In this document: positions 63,061-64,000 of the stretch, one piece after another
Position numbering within the stretch: position 1 is the stretch's first letter
Layout: each line of letters starts with the position of its first letter
Origin: Litsea cubeba
Lineage: Eukaryota; Streptophyta; Magnoliopsida; Laurales; Lauraceae
Length of the DNA stretch: 64,000 nucleotides
Reading direction: 5' to 3'
Assembly: GCA_012931725.1 (NCBI GenBank)
Contig: CM022949.1
Location: forward strand, 67,391,659 to 67,455,658
Notes under the pieces: generated by a model
Seen by the model: only the letters and a program-made list of their open reading frames with translations
The model's database searches: none
Told to the model about the DNA's origin: nothing
Made by a program: the position numbers and the translations under genes

Positions 63061-64000
63061 TCACAATGAAGCATTGATTGAGAGGATGCGAGATCATCTG
63101 ATGGTATGGACAGTACCGAGGATCGTTGGTTTTGCCAACATCACCCGGTCTTTTTGGTTCAGGCAAGGTGAGCTTACCGTTTGCCACAAGAACCCCGAAG
63201 ATTTCATCAACATCTTCATCAAACGGGTATTTCTTCTCTACTCGTTCTTTGAAGGCATTAGAGAGTTTGGGTCTCTTACCAGCAGCTTTCTTTTCAGCTT
63301 TCTTTGGTGGCTAAGGAGCTAACTTGGTCTGCACATTGAGGACCTCTTTTCTTGATGATTTCTGACTGTTGAGGTCTTTAATCACCATTTCAGCTTCCAT
63401 GGAAGCTTCTAGGAGTTCTCCCAGGTTCTTTGATTTGTTGCCGATGATCATGGAGCGAATTCTGGCTCTCATGTTGTTTCGGCATATCTCGACTAGCGAC
63501 GCTTGTGGCAATACATCAGAGCATTTGTATGCCATTGCTTTCCACTTATGAATGAAGTCATATGTTGACTCATTCTCCCCCTGTTTTAGGCTGCACAGCT
63601 GAGCCATAGTAGCGGGATGATCCTCACCTTTGAAGTGAGTCAGGAAGCGTGTCTCTAGCATGGCCCAGTTTTGGATGGAGTCCTCCGGCAGAGTGGAGTA
63701 CCAATCGAAGGCCGTACCTTTTAGGGTACTTGCAAAGAGGCGGATCTTGAGTGCATCTTGATCCGCGATAGCTCCCGTCAGGATCTTGAAGTGCATGACG
63801 TGCTGTCTGGCTGATCCTTTCCCCGTATTTGTTTGGAGAGTAGGATGCTTGAATTTTGTGGGGAACGGGACCAAGTCTATCCATAAGGGATATGGTGGCT
63901 TGATCCCATGCTCATTGAGTATATCCTCTTCTTTTGCTTTGGCGAGGATACTGTCGACGTCCTTTTTGGTAAGGGCGCGTGGCTCATTTTCTTTTCCAGT
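63061..64000 (-). pseudogene. gag: gag of element C, partial
   Basis: The gag domain runs from the right edge to 63311 (LFASTLKGTAFDWYSTLPED, LETRFLTHFKGEDHPATMAQ) and continues to the zinc knuckle CPYHQMISHPLNQC. A TAG where B has CAG lies near 63312. About 39 bp of the lysine-rich region present in B are missing near 63345 between two CTCTTTT repeats. The N-terminus is beyond 64000. Confidence 0.75.

Larger units (their letters stand above)
49157..64000 (-). mobile_element. Element C: Tat/Ogre-like retrotransposon, truncated by the window
   Basis: Minus-strand element whose 3' LTR (49157-50493 visible) was interrupted by element A. Then polypurine tract, tail, antisense gene (51675-56270 plus), hairpin spacer, integrase (57773-), aRNase H, RT, a chimeric segment at 61671-62235 replacing the protease region, acidic region, linker and gag to the right edge. 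Its 5' LTR is beyond 64000. Because A sits inside its LTR, C was there first. Confidence 0.88.

Overview
The window looks like nuclear DNA of a large, repeat-rich plant genome. No host gene, rRNA or tRNA gene was recognised. Almost all 64 kb is nested LTR retrotransposons. Three are copies (A, B, C) of one very large Ty3/gypsy element family. It has the Tat-clade hallmark of a second RNase H between the reverse transcriptase (RT)/RNase H and integrase, and it is Ogre-like in carrying an ORF upstream of gag (seen in B). The other elements are Ty1/copia-like: one complete non-autonomous gag-only element and one fragment of a related LTR. No species is assigned.

Layout. 1-1214: end of a copia-like LTR inserted in the gag of element A. 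1215-5506: element A (+ strand) gag, protease and G-patch. 5507-12817: complete gag-only element on the minus strand, with duplicated target site TTGGG. 12823-16156: element A RT, two RNase H domains and integrase. 16157-17592: hairpin-rich spacer. 17593-22151: antisense spliced gene encoding a plant-mobile-domain (PMD)-like protein. 22605-45826: complete element B (minus strand, 23.2 kb, target site TGAGA) inserted in element A. 45832-49156: the last internal part and 3' LTR of A. 49157-64000: element C (minus strand), whose LTR was the target of A. Insertion order is therefore C first, then A, then B, the gag-only element and the 1-1214 LTR independently into A.

How the genes work together. 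Each family member carries gag-protease-RT-RNase H-aRNase H-integrase in one direction. Downstream, in the opposite direction, lies a five-exon gene with its own TATA box and GT-AG introns. The two units point at each other across a spacer of about 1.4-1.5 kb. Because the extra gene is antisense to the genomic RNA, its introns are not splice sites in the retrotransposition intermediate, which can explain why they persist. All copies carry stop codons or frameshifts, many from C-to-T changes, so none is an intact gene today.

Most notable structure. The convergent spacer holds nine 30-31 nt hairpins whose arms differ but stay complementary, with conserved unpaired GANG and ATA segments. Departures from Watson-Crick pairing are largely G.U in the gag-pol sense RNA. 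A second set of four 28-nt hairpins with a compensatory change lies near the polypurine tract. Independently, the gag-only element carries about 18 unique inverted repeats with loops mostly 22-29 nt, many containing a TATAACTA-like motif. These arrays were read by eye and look like undescribed structured RNA or DNA systems.
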